A stretch of DNA of 64,000 bases from Microbacterium aurantiacum (GTDB lineage Bacteria > Actinomycetota > Actinomycetes > Actinomycetales > Microbacteriaceae), in contig NZ_PGGU01000007.1 in assembly GCF_002872075.1 (NCBI RefSeq), forward strand, positions 179,973-243,972, in the 5' to 3' direction. Position 1 is the first letter of the stretch; each line of letters opens with the position of its first letter. Below are positions 1 through 8,924 of the stretch, piece after piece. Below the pieces are notes generated by a model, which did not search any database, was not told where the DNA came from, and saw nothing but the letters and a program-made list of their open reading frames with translations. The translations under genes and the position numbers were made by a program.

Positions 1-1153
1 GCGAACCGGCAGCCGTCGTGCCGCCGTCCAGGCGGATGCCCGCGCCGCCGGGCGAGCGGTAGGTGGTGATCTTGCCGGTGTCCGGGCGGAATCCCTGCGT
101 CGGGTCCTCTGTCGTGATCCGGCATTGCAGTGCGGCTCCGCGCACATGCAGCTTCTCCTGCTGCAGGCCGAGTTCGGAGAGCGTCTGCCCCGCTGCGATC
201 CGCAGCTGGGTCTGCACGAGGTCGACGTCGGTGATCTCCTCGGTGACCGTGTGCTCCACCTGGATGCGCGGGTTCATCTCGATGAAGACGACCTCGCCCG
301 CGCGCTCCCCCGCCGTCTCCAGCAGGAACTCCACCGTGCCGGCGTTCTCGTAGCCGATCGATCGCGCGAATGCCACGGCATAGCCGTGCAGAGCGGTGCG
401 GATCCTGTCATCGAGGTTCGGCGCCGGGGCGATCTCGACGACCTTCTGGTGGCGGCGCTGCACCGAGCAGTCGCGCTCGAACAGGTGCACCGTCTCGCCG
501 GACTTGTCGGCGAGGATCTGCACCTCGATATGGCGGGGACGCACGACGGCCTGCTCCAGGAACATCCGCGCGTCGCCGAAGGCGCTCTCGGCTTCGCGCA
601 TCGCCTCGGCCAGCGCAGGAGCCAGTTCGCCTTTCGAGGCGACTCGGCGCATCCCGCGACCGCCGCCACCGGCGACGGCCTTCGCGAACAGCGGGAAGCC
701 GATGTCGTCGGCCTGCGCGACCAGCGCATCCACATCGTCGGATGCCTCGGTGGAGCGCAGCACCGGCACTCCCGCGCCGATGGCGTGGCGCTTGGCTTCG
801 ACCTTGTTACCGGCCATCTCGAGGACCCGAGCGGGCGGTCCGATGAAGACGATGCCATTGGCCGCCGCCTTCTCTGCCAGTTCCGGGTTCTCGGAGAGGA
901 ACCCGTACCCGGGGTAGATCGCGTCCGCACCCGCCTCCTTGGCGACCCGGATGATCTCGTCCACGTCGAGGTAGGCGCGTACCGGATGGCCGCGCTCGCC
1001 GATCTGGTACGCCTCGTCGGCCTTCAACCGATGCAGCGACCCACGATCCTCATAGGGGAAGACCGCGACGGTCCTTGCTCCCACCTCGAACGCTGCACGG
1101 AAGGCGCGGATCGCGATCTCGCCGCGATTGGCCACAAGGATCTTCTGGAACAT
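1..1153 (-). CDS. pyc: Pyruvate carboxylase, N-terminal part (cut by window edge)
   Basis: Biotin-dependent cytosolic enzyme that carboxylates pyruvate to oxaloacetate (anaplerosis). The 384 visible codons cover the biotin carboxylase module: an N-terminal ANRGEIAIRAFRA segment (about residues 8-20), PGYGFLSENP near residue 81, the ATP-grasp glycine loop AGGGGRGM near 161, and EMNPRIQVEH further on. The string VFPYEDRGSLHRLKADEAYQ near 31-50 is typical of pyruvate carboxylase rather than acetyl- or propionyl-CoA carboxylase. The ATG is preceded by AGAGG. A GTG two codons earlier is in frame but too close to that ribosome site. The carboxyltransferase and biotinyl domains lie outside the window. 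It is divergent from the ParA-like gene. Confidence 0.93.
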   Translation of the reverse strand, partial: MFQKILVANRGEIAIRAFRAAFEVGARTVAVFPYEDRGSLHRLKADEAYQIGERGHPVRAYLDVDEIIRVAKEAGADAIYPGYGFLSENPELAEKAAANGIVFIGPPARVLEMAGNKVEAKRHAIGAGVPVLRSTEASDDVDALVAQADDIGFPLFAKAVAGGGGRGMRRVASKGELAPALAEAMREAESAFGDARMFLEQAVVRPRHIEVQILADKSGETVHLFERDCSVQRRHQKVVEIAPAPNLDDRIRTALHGYAVAFARSIGYENAGTVEFLLETAGERAGEVVFIEMNPRIQVEHTVTEEITDVDLVQTQLRIAAGQTLSELGLQQEKLHVRGAALQCRITTEDPTQGFRPDTGKITTYRSPGGAGIRLDGGTTAAGS

Positions 1154-1237
1154 GCACACCTCTGATAGCTCGATGCACGGCGAATTCGTCGCACATGGCG
1201 CGGGGCTGAGTGTTTCCCCAGCCTAGGGGAAGGTAAC

Positions 1238-2059
1238 GTGGAGTCCGTGCACGTACTCAGCGTCAGCTCTCTCAAGGGCGGTGTCGGCAAGACGACCGTG
1301 ACTCTCGGCCTGGCCTCCGCGGCCTTCGCCCGAGGCGTCCGGACTCTCGTCGTCGACCTCGACCCGCAATCCGATGTGTCGACCGGCATGGACATCCAGG
1401 TCGCCGGCAGGCTCAACATCGCTGATGTCCTGGCGAACCCGAAGGAGAAGATCGTCCGCCAGGCGATCACCTCCAGCGGCTGGGCGAAGGTCCACCCCGG
1501 GACGATCGACGTGCTCATCGGCAGCCCCTCGGCGATCAACTTCGACGGGCCGCATCCGAGCGTCCGGGACGTCTGGAAGCTCGAAGAGGCCCTCGCCGCC
1601 GTCGAAGCCGACTACGACCTCGTGCTCATCGACTGCGCGCCGTCGCTGAACGCGCTCACCCGAACCGCCTGGGCGGCGAGCGACCGCGTCATGGTCGTCA
1701 CCGAGCCCGGCCTGTTCTCGGTGGCCGCGGCCGACCGAGCCCTCCGCGCGATCGAGGAGATCCGCCGAGGTCTCTCCCCCCGCCTCCAGCCGCTCGGCAT
1801 CGTCGTGAACCGGGTGCGTCCGCAGTCGATCGAGCACCAGTTCCGCATCAAGGAACTGCGCGACATGTTCGGCCCCCTCGTGCTCGCACCGCAGCTTCCG
1901 GAGCGCACCTCTCTGCAGCAGGCCCAGGGTGCGGCGAAGCCCCTGCACATCTGGCCGGGCGACTCCGCTCAGGAACTCGCCGCGGACTTCGACTCGCTGC
2001 TCGACCGGATCATCCGCACCGGCCGCATCGCCGTCTCCGAGACCGGCACACAGGCCTGA
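1238..2059 (+). CDS. Orphan ParA/MinD-family ATPase
   Basis: A 273-residue P-loop ATPase of the ParA/Soj superfamily. The deviant Walker A KGGVGKTT is at residues 13-20, the switch motif DLDPQSDVS follows near 47, and LIDCAPSL forms the Walker B region. Such ATPases dimerise with ATP and position DNA or protein cargo. No parB or parS-like gene adjoins it, so its cargo cannot be told from sequence. A second ParA lies at 48090-48980 beside scpAB, so this is not the only one. The GTG start is supported by GGGGAAGG five bases upstream. It ends in a hairpin shared with the convergent MerR genes. Confidence 0.88.
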   Translation: MESVHVLSVSSLKGGVGKTTVTLGLASAAFARGVRTLVVDLDPQSDVSTGMDIQVAGRLNIADVLANPKEKIVRQAITSSGWAKVHPGTIDVLIGSPSAINFDGPHPSVRDVWKLEEALAAVEADYDLVLIDCAPSLNALTRTAWAASDRVMVVTEPGLFSVAAADRALRAIEEIRRGLSPRLQPLGIVVNRVRPQSIEHQFRIKELRDMFGPLVLAPQLPERTSLQQAQGAAKPLHIWPGDSAQELAADFDSLLDRIIRTGRIAVSETGTQA

Positions 2060-2077
2060 CGCCTCCCCCAAGCAAGA

Positions 2078-2105
2078 ACGGCCATCCTCTCGCGAGGGTG
2101 GCCGT
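2078..2105. terminator. Bidirectional hairpin between parA-like gene and merR
   Basis: Twelve-base arms at 2078-2089 and 2094-2105 pair with one G-U or mismatch around a TCGC loop. It lies between convergent genes and has no clear U-run. Confidence 0.7.
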
Positions 2106-2133
2106 CAGCTTCTGTCCGCGAGCGTGACCGGAG

Positions 2134-2679
2134 TCAGGCGGAGCGCTTGGTCCGGCGCGCCGAGAGCTCGTCGACGGGGTCCGGTGCGGTCGGGTCGAAC
2201 TCGACCAGAGTCGACTCGACCTCGCGGAGCACCTTGCCGACTGCGATGCCGAAGACGCCCTGACCGCGGCTGACGAGGTCGATGACCTCGTCGTTCGAGG
2301 TGCACAGGTAGACCGACGCTCCGTCGCTCATGAGCGTGGTGCCGGCGAGGTCGCGGATGCCGGCAGCACGGAGCTGGTCGACCGCCGTGCGGATCTGCTG
2401 CAGCGAGATGCCCGTGTCGAGCAGTCGCTTCACGAGCTTGAGGACCAGGATGTCGCGGAAGCCGTAGAGCCGCTGAGAGCCGGAGCCGCTGGCGCCGCGG
2501 ACGGTGGGGACCACCAGCTCGGTGCGCGCCCAGTAGTCCAGCTGGCGGTACGTGATCCCGGCTGCGCGTGCGGCGACCGCACCGCGATAGCCGACCTCAT
2601 CGTCCATGGCGGGCAGACCGTCCGTGAAGAGGAGTTCGGACACGAACCGCGGGTCGCCTGAAAGCTCATCCGCATTCAT
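2134..2679 (-). CDS. MerR-family regulator, Rv1830-like
   Basis: A 181-residue protein with an N-terminal winged-helix MerR domain (about residues 30-105; GITYRQLDYWARTELVVP and GSQRLYGFRDILVLKLVKRLLD are visible as recognition helix and wing). A C-terminal region with DGASVYLCTSNDEVIDLVS probably dimerises or senses a ligand. It is the last gene of an FHA-merR-merR block that matches, from memory, the mycobacterial Rv1827-Rv1830 neighbourhood. No effector can be named. The ATG follows AGAGAGGA, and 99 bases separate it from the upstream ftsR-like gene, so it may have its own promoter. Confidence 0.86.
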   Translation of the reverse strand: MNADELSGDPRFVSELLFTDGLPAMDDEVGYRGAVAARAAGITYRQLDYWARTELVVPTVRGASGSGSQRLYGFRDILVLKLVKRLLDTGISLQQIRTAVDQLRAAGIRDLAGTTLMSDGASVYLCTSNDEVIDLVSRGQGVFGIAVGKVLREVESTLVEFDPTAPDPVDELSARRTKRSA

Positions 2680-2778
2680 ATGAAGTCCTCTCTGGAGCCG
2701 TTACCTCCACGCTAGAGCAGTGCCCCAGCAGCGGCAATGACATCTGCGCGTCGGTGAAGGTGTGTCGCAATCAGTTCG

Positions 2779-3468
2779 TTACGAAAGCACGCGCGAGAGC
2801 GCATCCTTGACGAACAGCGAGCGCACTTCGTCGATCTTGGCGGCCAGATCCGGCGCCATCTCGCTCGCCTTTGCGCGTGACGTGGCATCCGTTCGGCGCA
2901 GCAGCGCGGACATCGCCGATTCGATGAGGGCCACCTCGCGCTCGGCCCCCTGCCGTACGGCACGAAGGTGTCGCGGTTCGATGCCGTGCCGATCCAGCGC
3001 GACGAGTCCGCGCAGCAGCGCGACGGTCGCCTCCGAGTACGACTCGCTCGCGGTGATGACGCCGGTGCTGATCGCGTCGTTGAGCAGTTGCGGACCGGCG
3101 CCGGCCGCGGAGAGCAGTTCGCCGCGGCGATAGCGCCGCGGCGGGGGCGTGATCGACGGTGGCGGCGTGAGACCGGTCCCTGCCTGGCCATTGGCCTCGG
3201 CCTCGTCGAGCTGCTCGCGGATGACGCTGAGCGGCAGATAGTGATCGCGCTGAAGCACGAGCCCCAACCGTAGGCGCTCGATGTCGGACTGCGAGAACTT
3301 GCGGTAACCCGACTCGGTGCGTGATGGCGTCACGATGCCCTGGACTTCGAGGAAGCGCAGCTTGCTGGAGGTGAGTTCCGGGAACTCCGGCGTGAGTCGT
3401 GCGAGCACCTGGCCGATGCTCAGAAGACCCGCGGACGCTGAGCGTTCGCGGGCGTGAGGTGCCGCCAT
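2779..3468 (-). CDS. ftsR: MerR-family regulator, FtsR/Rv1828-like
   Basis: A 229-residue regulator whose MerR DNA-binding domain occupies about residues 15-85 (LLSIGQVLARL, LRFLEVQGIVTP, GYRKFSQSDIERLRLGLVL). The C-terminal half is helical. In Corynebacterium the family member FtsR activates ftsZ; that role here is inferred from family and synteny. It begins immediately after the FHA gene: the FHA stop and this ATG share one base (TGATG), so the two are probably co-translated. No effector-binding cysteines are evident. Confidence 0.86.
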   Translation of the reverse strand: MAAPHARERSASAGLLSIGQVLARLTPEFPELTSSKLRFLEVQGIVTPSRTESGYRKFSQSDIERLRLGLVLQRDHYLPLSVIREQLDEAEANGQAGTGLTPPPSITPPPRRYRRGELLSAAGAGPQLLNDAISTGVITASESYSEATVALLRGLVALDRHGIEPRHLRAVRQGAEREVALIESAMSALLRRTDATSRAKASEMAPDLAAKIDEVRSLFVKDALSRVLS

Positions 3469-3950
3469 CAGCCGTTCGCCGCCGAGCGGTCGACGGGTGA
3501 GATGAAGAAGTTCAGCCGGAACTTGCCGACCCGCAGCTCGGAGCCGTCGACAAGGGAGCTGCGGTCGACGCGTTCCCCGTTCACGTAGGTTCCGTTGAGC
3601 GAGCGCTGGTCGATGATCTCGAACGAAGAGCCGTTGCGGGTGATCTCGGCGTGACGACGCGACACCGTCACGTCATCGAAGAAGATGTCGGCCTCGGGAT
3701 GCCGGCCCACCGTCGTGACATCCGTGTCCAGAAGGTAGCGGGCGCCCGCGAGCGCACCGGAGCGCACCAGCAGCAACGCCGATCCGGAGGGCAGCGCCGC
3801 GATGGCCGACTGCTCGACCTCGGTGAGCTCCACCCCGAAGGGTACGAACGACAGATCGGAATCGTGCCCGAACGTCTGCGTTGCATCGTGCTTCTGCTCG
3901 CCGGAACGGTGAATCGCTTCCCCGCCCGATCGGCTCTCGCTGTCTGTCAC
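3468..3950 (-). CDS. garA: GarA/OdhI-type FHA regulator
   Basis: A small cytosolic phosphothreonine-binding protein. The family regulates 2-oxoglutarate dehydrogenase and glutamate metabolism when phosphorylated by PknB/PknG-type kinases. In this 160-residue protein the FHA core spans about residues 60-152, with GRHPEAD at 82-88, SRRH at 97-100 and NGTYVNG at 119-125. The N-terminal tail carries TQTF (T24, T26) where mycobacterial GarA has its ETTS phosphoacceptor, so the phosphosite may differ. The GTG start is preceded by GAGGAGG. It overlaps ftsR by one base. Lipoamide dehydrogenase is encoded close by on the other strand. Confidence 0.87.
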   Translation of the reverse strand: MTDSESRSGGEAIHRSGEQKHDATQTFGHDSDLSFVPFGVELTEVEQSAIAALPSGSALLLVRSGALAGARYLLDTDVTTVGRHPEADIFFDDVTVSRRHAEITRNGSSFEIIDQRSLNGTYVNGERVDRSSLVDGSELRVGKFRLNFFISPVDRSAANG

Positions 3951-4040
3951 AGTGGCCCTCCTCGTCGTCCAGACTATCCGATGCGGGGGGCGGCGCGGGA
4001 GGGTCGGGTCAGCACTCAGCCCGCACATACCGGAGATTCC

Positions 4041-4046
4041 TACGCT
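4041..4046 (+). promoter_or_regulatory. Leaderless-type -10 hexamer for CopC-like gene
   Basis: TACGCT ends six bases before the GTG at 4053, which would place transcription start at the start codon. There is no good ribosome site. Confidence 0.5.
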
Positions 4047-4052
4047 GACCAG

Positions 4053-4706
4053 GTGCACATCACCGTTCGCCGATTTCCCGCCGCTCCGTTCGTTCTTGCC
4101 GCGAGCGTGCTCGCAGCCGTCCTGATGCTGGTCACTCCCCTGCCTGCATCCGCCCACGACAGCCTCCAGTCGTCGAGCCCGGCTGCCGACAGCACCGTGC
4201 CCACATTGCCTGCCGAGCTGACGCTCACGTTCAGCGCGGGCCTCGTCGACGGTAAAGGGGCGACGGAGGTCGTGGTCACCGATGCCGCGGGCAACTCCGT
4301 CACCGACGGCCCCGCCACCGTCGATGGCGCGACCGTCACACAGCCGCTGGTCTCCGAGGCGGATGCGGGCGTGTACCGCGTGATCTGGAAGGTCGTCTCC
4401 AGCGACGGCCACCCGACCTCCGAGGAGTTCTCCTTCACCGTGGCGACGAGCACCCTCGCCGAGCCGACCGCAGCGACGACCGCCGACCCCGCACCGTCGG
4501 AGACGCCGTCGGCCGTGCAGAGTCCGCCGGCCACTGCGACACCGGAGGGCACCCCCGCCGACGGCGACGCATTCCTGCGCGTTCTGCCCTGGATCATCGG
4601 CGCCGTGATCGTCGCCGGACTGGGTGGGGCCATCGTCGCCACGATGGTCCGGAGGGCCCGGCGCCGGGGCACCGCATCCGATTCCGACGACGCCTCAGCG
4701 CGCTAG
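4053..4706 (+). CDS. Secreted CopC-like copper-binding protein with C-terminal anchor
   Basis: A 217-residue exported protein. The signal peptide (about residues 1-34) ends PASA, so the mature chain would begin with His35, as in CopC proteins that bind copper through the amino-terminal histidine. The CopC domain follows, with SSSPAADSTV, LTLTFSAGL and WKVVSSDGHPTSEEF; the histidine in DGHP is the second likely ligand. A proline/threonine-rich linker (about 150-180) leads to one transmembrane helix (about 185-207) and a basic tail. No copD or other copper gene adjoins it. It may store or deliver copper outside the membrane, which is inferred from the family. Confidence 0.8.
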   Translation: MHITVRRFPAAPFVLAASVLAAVLMLVTPLPASAHDSLQSSSPAADSTVPTLPAELTLTFSAGLVDGKGATEVVVTDAAGNSVTDGPATVDGATVTQPLVSEADAGVYRVIWKVVSSDGHPTSEEFSFTVATSTLAEPTAATTADPAPSETPSAVQSPPATATPEGTPADGDAFLRVLPWIIGAVIVAGLGGAIVATMVRRARRRGTASDSDDASAR

Positions 4707-4709
4707 GCT
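4704..4709 (+). promoter_or_regulatory. Leaderless-type -10 hexamer for lpd
   Basis: TAGGCT ends six bases before the ATG at 4716. The hexamer contains the stop codon of the preceding gene. Confidence 0.55.
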
Positions 4710-4715
4710 TGAGGC

Positions 4716-6113
4716 ATGCCACACTACGATGTCGTCGTCCTCGGCGCGGGTCCTGGCGGATACGTCGCCGCCGTTCGCAGCGCACAGCTCGGCCTGTCCA
4801 CTGCCATCATCGAGGAGAAGTACTGGGGCGGTGTCTGCCTCAACGTGGGCTGCATCCCCTCCAAGGCGCTCCTGAAGAACGCGGAGCTCGCGCACACCCT
4901 GAAGCACAAGGCCGAGTTCTTCGGTATCTCGGGTGAGTTCACGCTCGACTTCGGCAAGGCGTGGGATCGCAGCCGCGAGGTGGCCGACGGCCGCGTCAAG
5001 GGCATCCACTTCCTGATGAAGAAGAACAAGGTCACCGAGTACGACGGTCGCGGCACCTTCACCGGCCCGAAGGCCATCTCGGTGGCGAAGACCGACGGCA
5101 CGACCGAAGAGGTCACCTTCGACAACGCCATCATCGCGACCGGGTCGACCGTCCGCCTCCTTCCCGGCGTGACGCTCAGCGACAACGTGGTCACGTACGA
5201 GGCGCAGATCATGGCCCGCGAACTCCCGGAGTCGATCGTCGTGGTCGGCGCCGGCGCCATCGGCATGGAGTTCGCGTACGTGCTGACGAACTACGGGGTC
5301 AAGGTCACGATCATCGAGTTCCTCGACCGTGCCCTTCCGAACGAAGACGTCGACGTCTCCAAGGAGATCGCCAAGCAGTACAAGAAGCTGGGCGTCGAGA
5401 TCCTCACCTCGACCAAGGTCGAGACCGTCGTCGACAACGGATCGTCCGTCACCGTCACCTACACGGCAAAGGACGGCCAGCAGAGCTCGATCGAGGCCGA
5501 CAAGGTCCTGATGTCGATCGGCTTCGCTCCGAGCGTCACGGGCTTCGGCCTGGAGAACACCGGCGTGAAGCTCACCGACCGCGGTGCGATCGACATCGAT
5601 GACCACATGCGCACCAACGTCGAGGGCATCTACGCGATCGGTGACGTCACCGCGAAGCTGCAACTCGCCCACGTCGCAGAGGCGCAGGGCGTGGTAGCCG
5701 CCGAGACCATCGGCAAGGCGGAGACGATGACGCTGGGCGACTACCGGATGATGCCTCGCGCGACGTTCTGCTCGCCGCAGGTGGCGTCGTTCGGCCTCAC
5801 CGAGCAGCAGGCACGGGACGAGGGTCGCGACATCAAGGTCTCGACGTTCCCGTTCATGGCCAACGGCAAGGCGCACGGCCTGGGCGAGCCCGTCGGCTTC
5901 GTGAAGCTCATCGCGGATGCCGAGCACCTCGAGCTCATCGGCGCGCACATGATCGGACCGGATGTGTCGGAGCTCCTCCCCGAGCTGACTCTCGCGCAGA
6001 AGTGGGATCTGACCGCTCTCGAACTGGCCCGCAACGTGCACACGCACCCGACGCTGTCCGAGGCCCTGCAGGAGGGCTTCCACGGACTCGCCGGGCACAT
6101 GATCAACTTCTGA
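4716..6113 (+). CDS. lpd: Dihydrolipoyl dehydrogenase (E3)
   Basis: Flavoenzyme that reoxidises the lipoamide of 2-oxoacid dehydrogenase complexes with NAD+. The 465 residues show the FAD-binding GAGPGGY at 10-16, the redox-active disulfide in [10 protein letters not shown] (C41, C46), a second NAD-binding GAGAIGMEF, the FAD motif YAIGDV, and the C-terminal catalytic HTHP at 442-445. Length and motif order are standard. No E1 or E2 gene is adjacent, so it probably serves several complexes. A TANNNT hexamer six bases before the ATG suggests a leaderless mRNA. A strong hairpin follows the stop codon. Confidence 0.96.
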   Translation: MPHYDVVVLGAGPGGYVAAVRSAQLGLSTAIIEEKYWGGVCLNVGCIPSKALLKNAELAHTLKHKAEFFGISGEFTLDFGKAWDRSREVADGRVKGIHFLMKKNKVTEYDGRGTFTGPKAISVAKTDGTTEEVTFDNAIIATGSTVRLLPGVTLSDNVVTYEAQIMARELPESIVVVGAGAIGMEFAYVLTNYGVKVTIIEFLDRALPNEDVDVSKEIAKQYKKLGVEILTSTKVETVVDNGSSVTVTYTAKDGQQSSIEADKVLMSIGFAPSVTGFGLENTGVKLTDRGAIDIDDHMRTNVEGIYAIGDVTAKLQLAHVAEAQGVVAAETIGKAETMTLGDYRMMPRATFCSPQVASFGLTEQQARDEGRDIKVSTFPFMANGKAHGLGEPVGFVKLIADAEHLELIGAHMIGPDVSELLPELTLAQKWDLTALELARNVHTHPTLSEALQEGFHGLAGHMINF

Positions 6114-6129
6114 TCGACCTCGGTTGAGA

Positions 6130-6164
6130 ACGGCCTGACTGCGAAACCGTGGTCAGGCCGTTTT
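6130..6164 (+). terminator. Rho-independent terminator of lpd
   Basis: Perfect 10-base arms (6130-6139, 6152-6161) enclose a 12-base loop and end in TTTT. Confidence 0.85.
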
Positions 6165-6214
6165 CACTTCGCCCGCCCGTCCACCGCCGTCCTGTTTCCC
6201 ATGGAGGAGATCCC

Positions 6215-7063
6215 GTGACCGAGTCGAACCGCCTGTACGGAGAGGTGATCGAAACCGAGGTGCTCAGCCCGCACATGCTGCGCGTCGTCCTGGGTGGCCC
6301 CGGGCTGGACGCCTTCGAGCCGATCGGGGACACCGACCAGTACGTCAACTGCTTCTTCCTCCCCGAGGGAGCACCGTACGAAGTGCCGTTCACCGACGAC
6401 GCCATCCGGGATCTCCCGCGCGACCAGCGCCCGTTCGCACGCAGGATCACCGTGCGCGCCTGGGACCCGCAGACGCGACAGCTGGCCCTCGACTTCGTCG
6501 CCCATGGCGAGATCGGGTACGCCGGGAGATGGGCGCTGCACGCACGACCAGGCGACCGGCTGCAGCTGCGTGGTCCGGCCGGCGGCTACCGCCCGGAGGC
6601 TGATGCCGACAGTTATCTGCTGGTCGGCGACGCGAGCGCGCTTCCTGCGATCGCCGCGTCCGCTGAGGCTGTTCCCGAGGGACGACCGGTGGTGATCGTC
6701 GCAGAGGTCCCGTCGGCCGAGGACGAGATCCCCCTCGAGTCTCCGGGCGAGCTCACCGTGCGTTGGGTGCACACGGTCGACGGCGGAGACGCCGTCCGCC
6801 TCCTGGCCGATGCCGTGGCCGCACTTCCCCGCCCGGAAGGAGTCGTGAGCGCCTTCGTGCACGGCGAAGCCGAGTCGGTGCGCGCGGTGCGCCGAGTGCT
6901 GCTGAGCGAGCGCATCGTCGCTGAGGATCGGCTGTCCTGCTCCCCGTACTGGCGTCTCGGTCACGATGACGAGGCATGGCGATCGGTCAAGGCCGCCTGG
7001 GTCCGCGAGGTGGCGGCCGAGACGCTTCCCTCCCCCGTCCGTACCGAACGGGCGTCCGCCTGA
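6215..7063 (+). CDS. Siderophore-interacting FAD-binding protein (ViuB family)
   Basis: Cytosolic flavin reductase family that releases iron from ferric siderophores. The 282 residues show the N-terminal FAD-binding barrel (about 8-130, with DQYVNCFFLPEGAPYEVPFT and RRITVRAWDPQTRQLALDFV) followed by a NAD(P)H-binding domain beginning YLLVGDASALPAIA. The C-terminal CSPYWRLGHDDEAWR motif is characteristic. GGAGGA seven bases before the GTG fixes the start; an upstream in-frame GTG at 6149 falls inside the lpd terminator and is rejected. No siderophore transport genes adjoin it. Confidence 0.9.
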   Translation: MTESNRLYGEVIETEVLSPHMLRVVLGGPGLDAFEPIGDTDQYVNCFFLPEGAPYEVPFTDDAIRDLPRDQRPFARRITVRAWDPQTRQLALDFVAHGEIGYAGRWALHARPGDRLQLRGPAGGYRPEADADSYLLVGDASALPAIAASAEAVPEGRPVVIVAEVPSAEDEIPLESPGELTVRWVHTVDGGDAVRLLADAVAALPRPEGVVSAFVHGEAESVRAVRRVLLSERIVAEDRLSCSPYWRLGHDDEAWRSVKAAWVREVAAETLPSPVRTERASA

Positions 7064-7075
7064 CCGGCAGAGCTC

Positions 7076-8215
7076 CTATAGGCCCCTCATCGTGATCATG
7101 TCCGCCATCCGTACGCTCCGGGCACCGGACCCGAGCGCGCGGATCAGCAACTCTCGAGCGTGCAGGCCGAGAGGCTGCGCCGGAGCACCCATCGCCATGT
7201 AGAACCGGGCTCGGCTCTGGGTGCGGCGCGCGGCTCGTCTGCTGCGCCGCTCGAACCCGCGGAAGTCCGGTGTCCCCCGCCCCAGGGATTGCTCGATCCG
7301 TTCGGTGAGGCGCACGGCATCCAGCCAGCCGAGGTTCATCCCCTGTCCGCCGATCGGGCTGATCTCGTGCGCGGCATCCCCGAGGAGGATGACCCGTCCG
7401 ACGACCGTGTGGGCGGCGAGATGCTGCGCCGCCCGGAACGCCGTCGGGCGGACGCCGTCCGGGACAGTCAGCCCGATACCGGTGCGCTCTTCGATCGCCG
7501 CGCGCATGTCAGCGGCATTCCAGCGGGTCCTCGTCGCGGTCGCTGCACCGCCCGACGCATCCCGCACCACCCAGCGCCGTGTGCCCCCGGGGAGCGGGAA
7601 GGACTCCACCAGCCCTCCGGGTTCGCAGTGCAGACGGGCACGGGAGTCGGCTTCGGGGTCGGCGATGTCCATCATCAGATACTCGGCGACACCCCGTCGC
7701 GGCTGCCATCCGACTCCGAGCATCTCGCGGATGCCGCTGCGCACGCCATCGGCTGCGACGAGGAAGGATGATGTGAGCTCACGCCGGACACCCCCGACGT
7801 CGACGGTCAGCCGGACGAAGTCGCCCTCGTCTCGGACGGCGAGTGCGTCGCAGCCCGACCGGAGAGCCGCCGGGGCCGCCTGTTCGAGTCGTTCACGCAG
7901 CAGGGCGCCGGTCCGATACTGCGGCAGGACCAGGACCGGACGTTCAGGCCTGAAGTCGACGGAGGCCAACGTGCGGCCCCGGCTGAGCACGTCGCCCCCT
8001 TCCAGCGCCAGTGCCTCCGAACGCACGCGGTCGCCGATCCCTGCCGCATCCAGCGCTTCCAGTCCCGGTGGATGGATTCCGATCGCCCTGCTGCGCTCGT
8101 CGGCTCCGGTGCGCCTCTCGCAGACGGCGACGTCCAGCCCGCGCTGAGCGAGCAGACAGCCGAGCATCAGTCCCACCGGCCCGGCGCCGACGATCACGAC
8201 GTCATGGTCGAGCAT
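7076..8215 (-). CDS. FAD-dependent aromatic monooxygenase of the polyketide cluster
   Basis: A 379-residue group A flavoprotein monooxygenase (UbiH/PHBH-like) that would hydroxylate a phenolic or quinone ring with NAD(P)H and oxygen. GAGPVGLMLG near residue 11 binds the FAD adenosine, VAADGVRSGIR is the DG motif, and LGDAAHEISPIGGQGMNLG is the GD motif. It overlaps the methyltransferase gene by 14 bases and is the last gene of the synthase-methyltransferase-monooxygenase run. The analogous hydroxylase in the Streptomyces srs phenolic-lipid cluster converts an alkylresorcinol to a quinone. The same reaction here is an inference. Confidence 0.82.
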   Translation of the reverse strand: MLDHDVVIVGAGPVGLMLGCLLAQRGLDVAVCERRTGADERSRAIGIHPPGLEALDAAGIGDRVRSEALALEGGDVLSRGRTLASVDFRPERPVLVLPQYRTGALLRERLEQAAPAALRSGCDALAVRDEGDFVRLTVDVGGVRRELTSSFLVAADGVRSGIREMLGVGWQPRRGVAEYLMMDIADPEADSRARLHCEPGGLVESFPLPGGTRRWVVRDASGGAATATRTRWNAADMRAAIEERTGIGLTVPDGVRPTAFRAAQHLAAHTVVGRVILLGDAAHEISPIGGQGMNLGWLDAVRLTERIEQSLGRGTPDFRGFERRSRRAARRTQSRARFYMAMGAPAQPLGLHARELLIRALGSGARSVRMADMITMRGL

Positions 8216-8924
8216 CGGGCGGCTCCCTCCGCAGTTCGAGCCGGGCAGGGATTCCCCTTCGTACCGCCCACCCGGCCGGCGCCACCGCTGACAGCTCCTC
8301 TGCCGTGTAGGAGCGGCGGATGCTGGTCAGCCCGTCGTCCCGGATGAACGACCCGGCGAGCAGATTCCCCGCGAAGGGCCACGTGCCGGCGGCGAAGAGC
8401 ACGTACGCGGCTCTGCTCCGTGCGATGTCGTGATGCACGACGAGGCCGCGGTCGCCGGCGAGCCGACCCGTGTCCGCCAGGAGCTCCGGCAACTCGTCCG
8501 CGGTGAGATGGTGCAGCAGATGGTTGGACACGACCACGTCGAAGACGGCACCCTCACGGACCAGATCGGAGGTGTGCGCGCAGCGGTACCGCACCCCGGC
8601 GCCGTCGTCGTGCGCCTCCGCCCAGCCCGTCGCGCGGGCATCGGCATCCAGTGCCGTGATCGACGCCGCGAGCCCGTCGCGGTGAAGCCGTCGAGCGAGC
8701 TCCCGGCACAGATCGCCGCCGCCGGCACCGACGTCGAGGATGCTGATCGTCCGACGGCGGGCGCGTGGGCGGATGTCCCGCCGGTAGAGGAGCCCGGGGC
8801 GGGAGACCACGGCATTCACCAGCCGGAACCGCTCATAGGTGCGCTCCAGCATCCGGCGATCTGCGCCCGGGTCGTCCATCAGCTCGCGTGCCCCCGCCGC
8901 ACGGGCCGACAGCTCAGGCGGCAT
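8202..8924 (-). CDS. Class I SAM-dependent methyltransferase of the polyketide cluster
   Basis: A 240-residue soluble methyltransferase. Motif I is ILDVGAGGGDLC (about residues 62-73); an acidic motif TALDADA and the post-motif VVSNHLLHHL follow. It is UbiE-like in build and unlike the membrane ICMT-type methyltransferase of the srs cluster. It overlaps the synthase gene by 11 bases and the monooxygenase gene by 14, which argues for coupled translation and a shared pathway. O- or C-methylation of the polyketide is the likely role; the regiochemistry cannot be seen. Confidence 0.8.
   Translation of the reverse strand: MPPELSARAAGARELMDDPGADRRMLERTYERFRLVNAVVSRPGLLYRRDIRPRARRRTISILDVGAGGGDLCRELARRLHRDGLAASITALDADARATGWAEAHDDGAGVRYRCAHTSDLVREGAVFDVVVSNHLLHHLTADELPELLADTGRLAGDRGLVVHHDIARSRAAYVLFAAGTWPFAGNLLAGSFIRDDGLTSIRRSYTAEELSAVAPAGWAVRRGIPARLELRREPPDARP

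Noticed and set aside
4695..6098. Long frame antisense to lpd (467 codons)
   Set aside because: A shadow of high-GC codon bias; lpd on the other strand has every catalytic motif.
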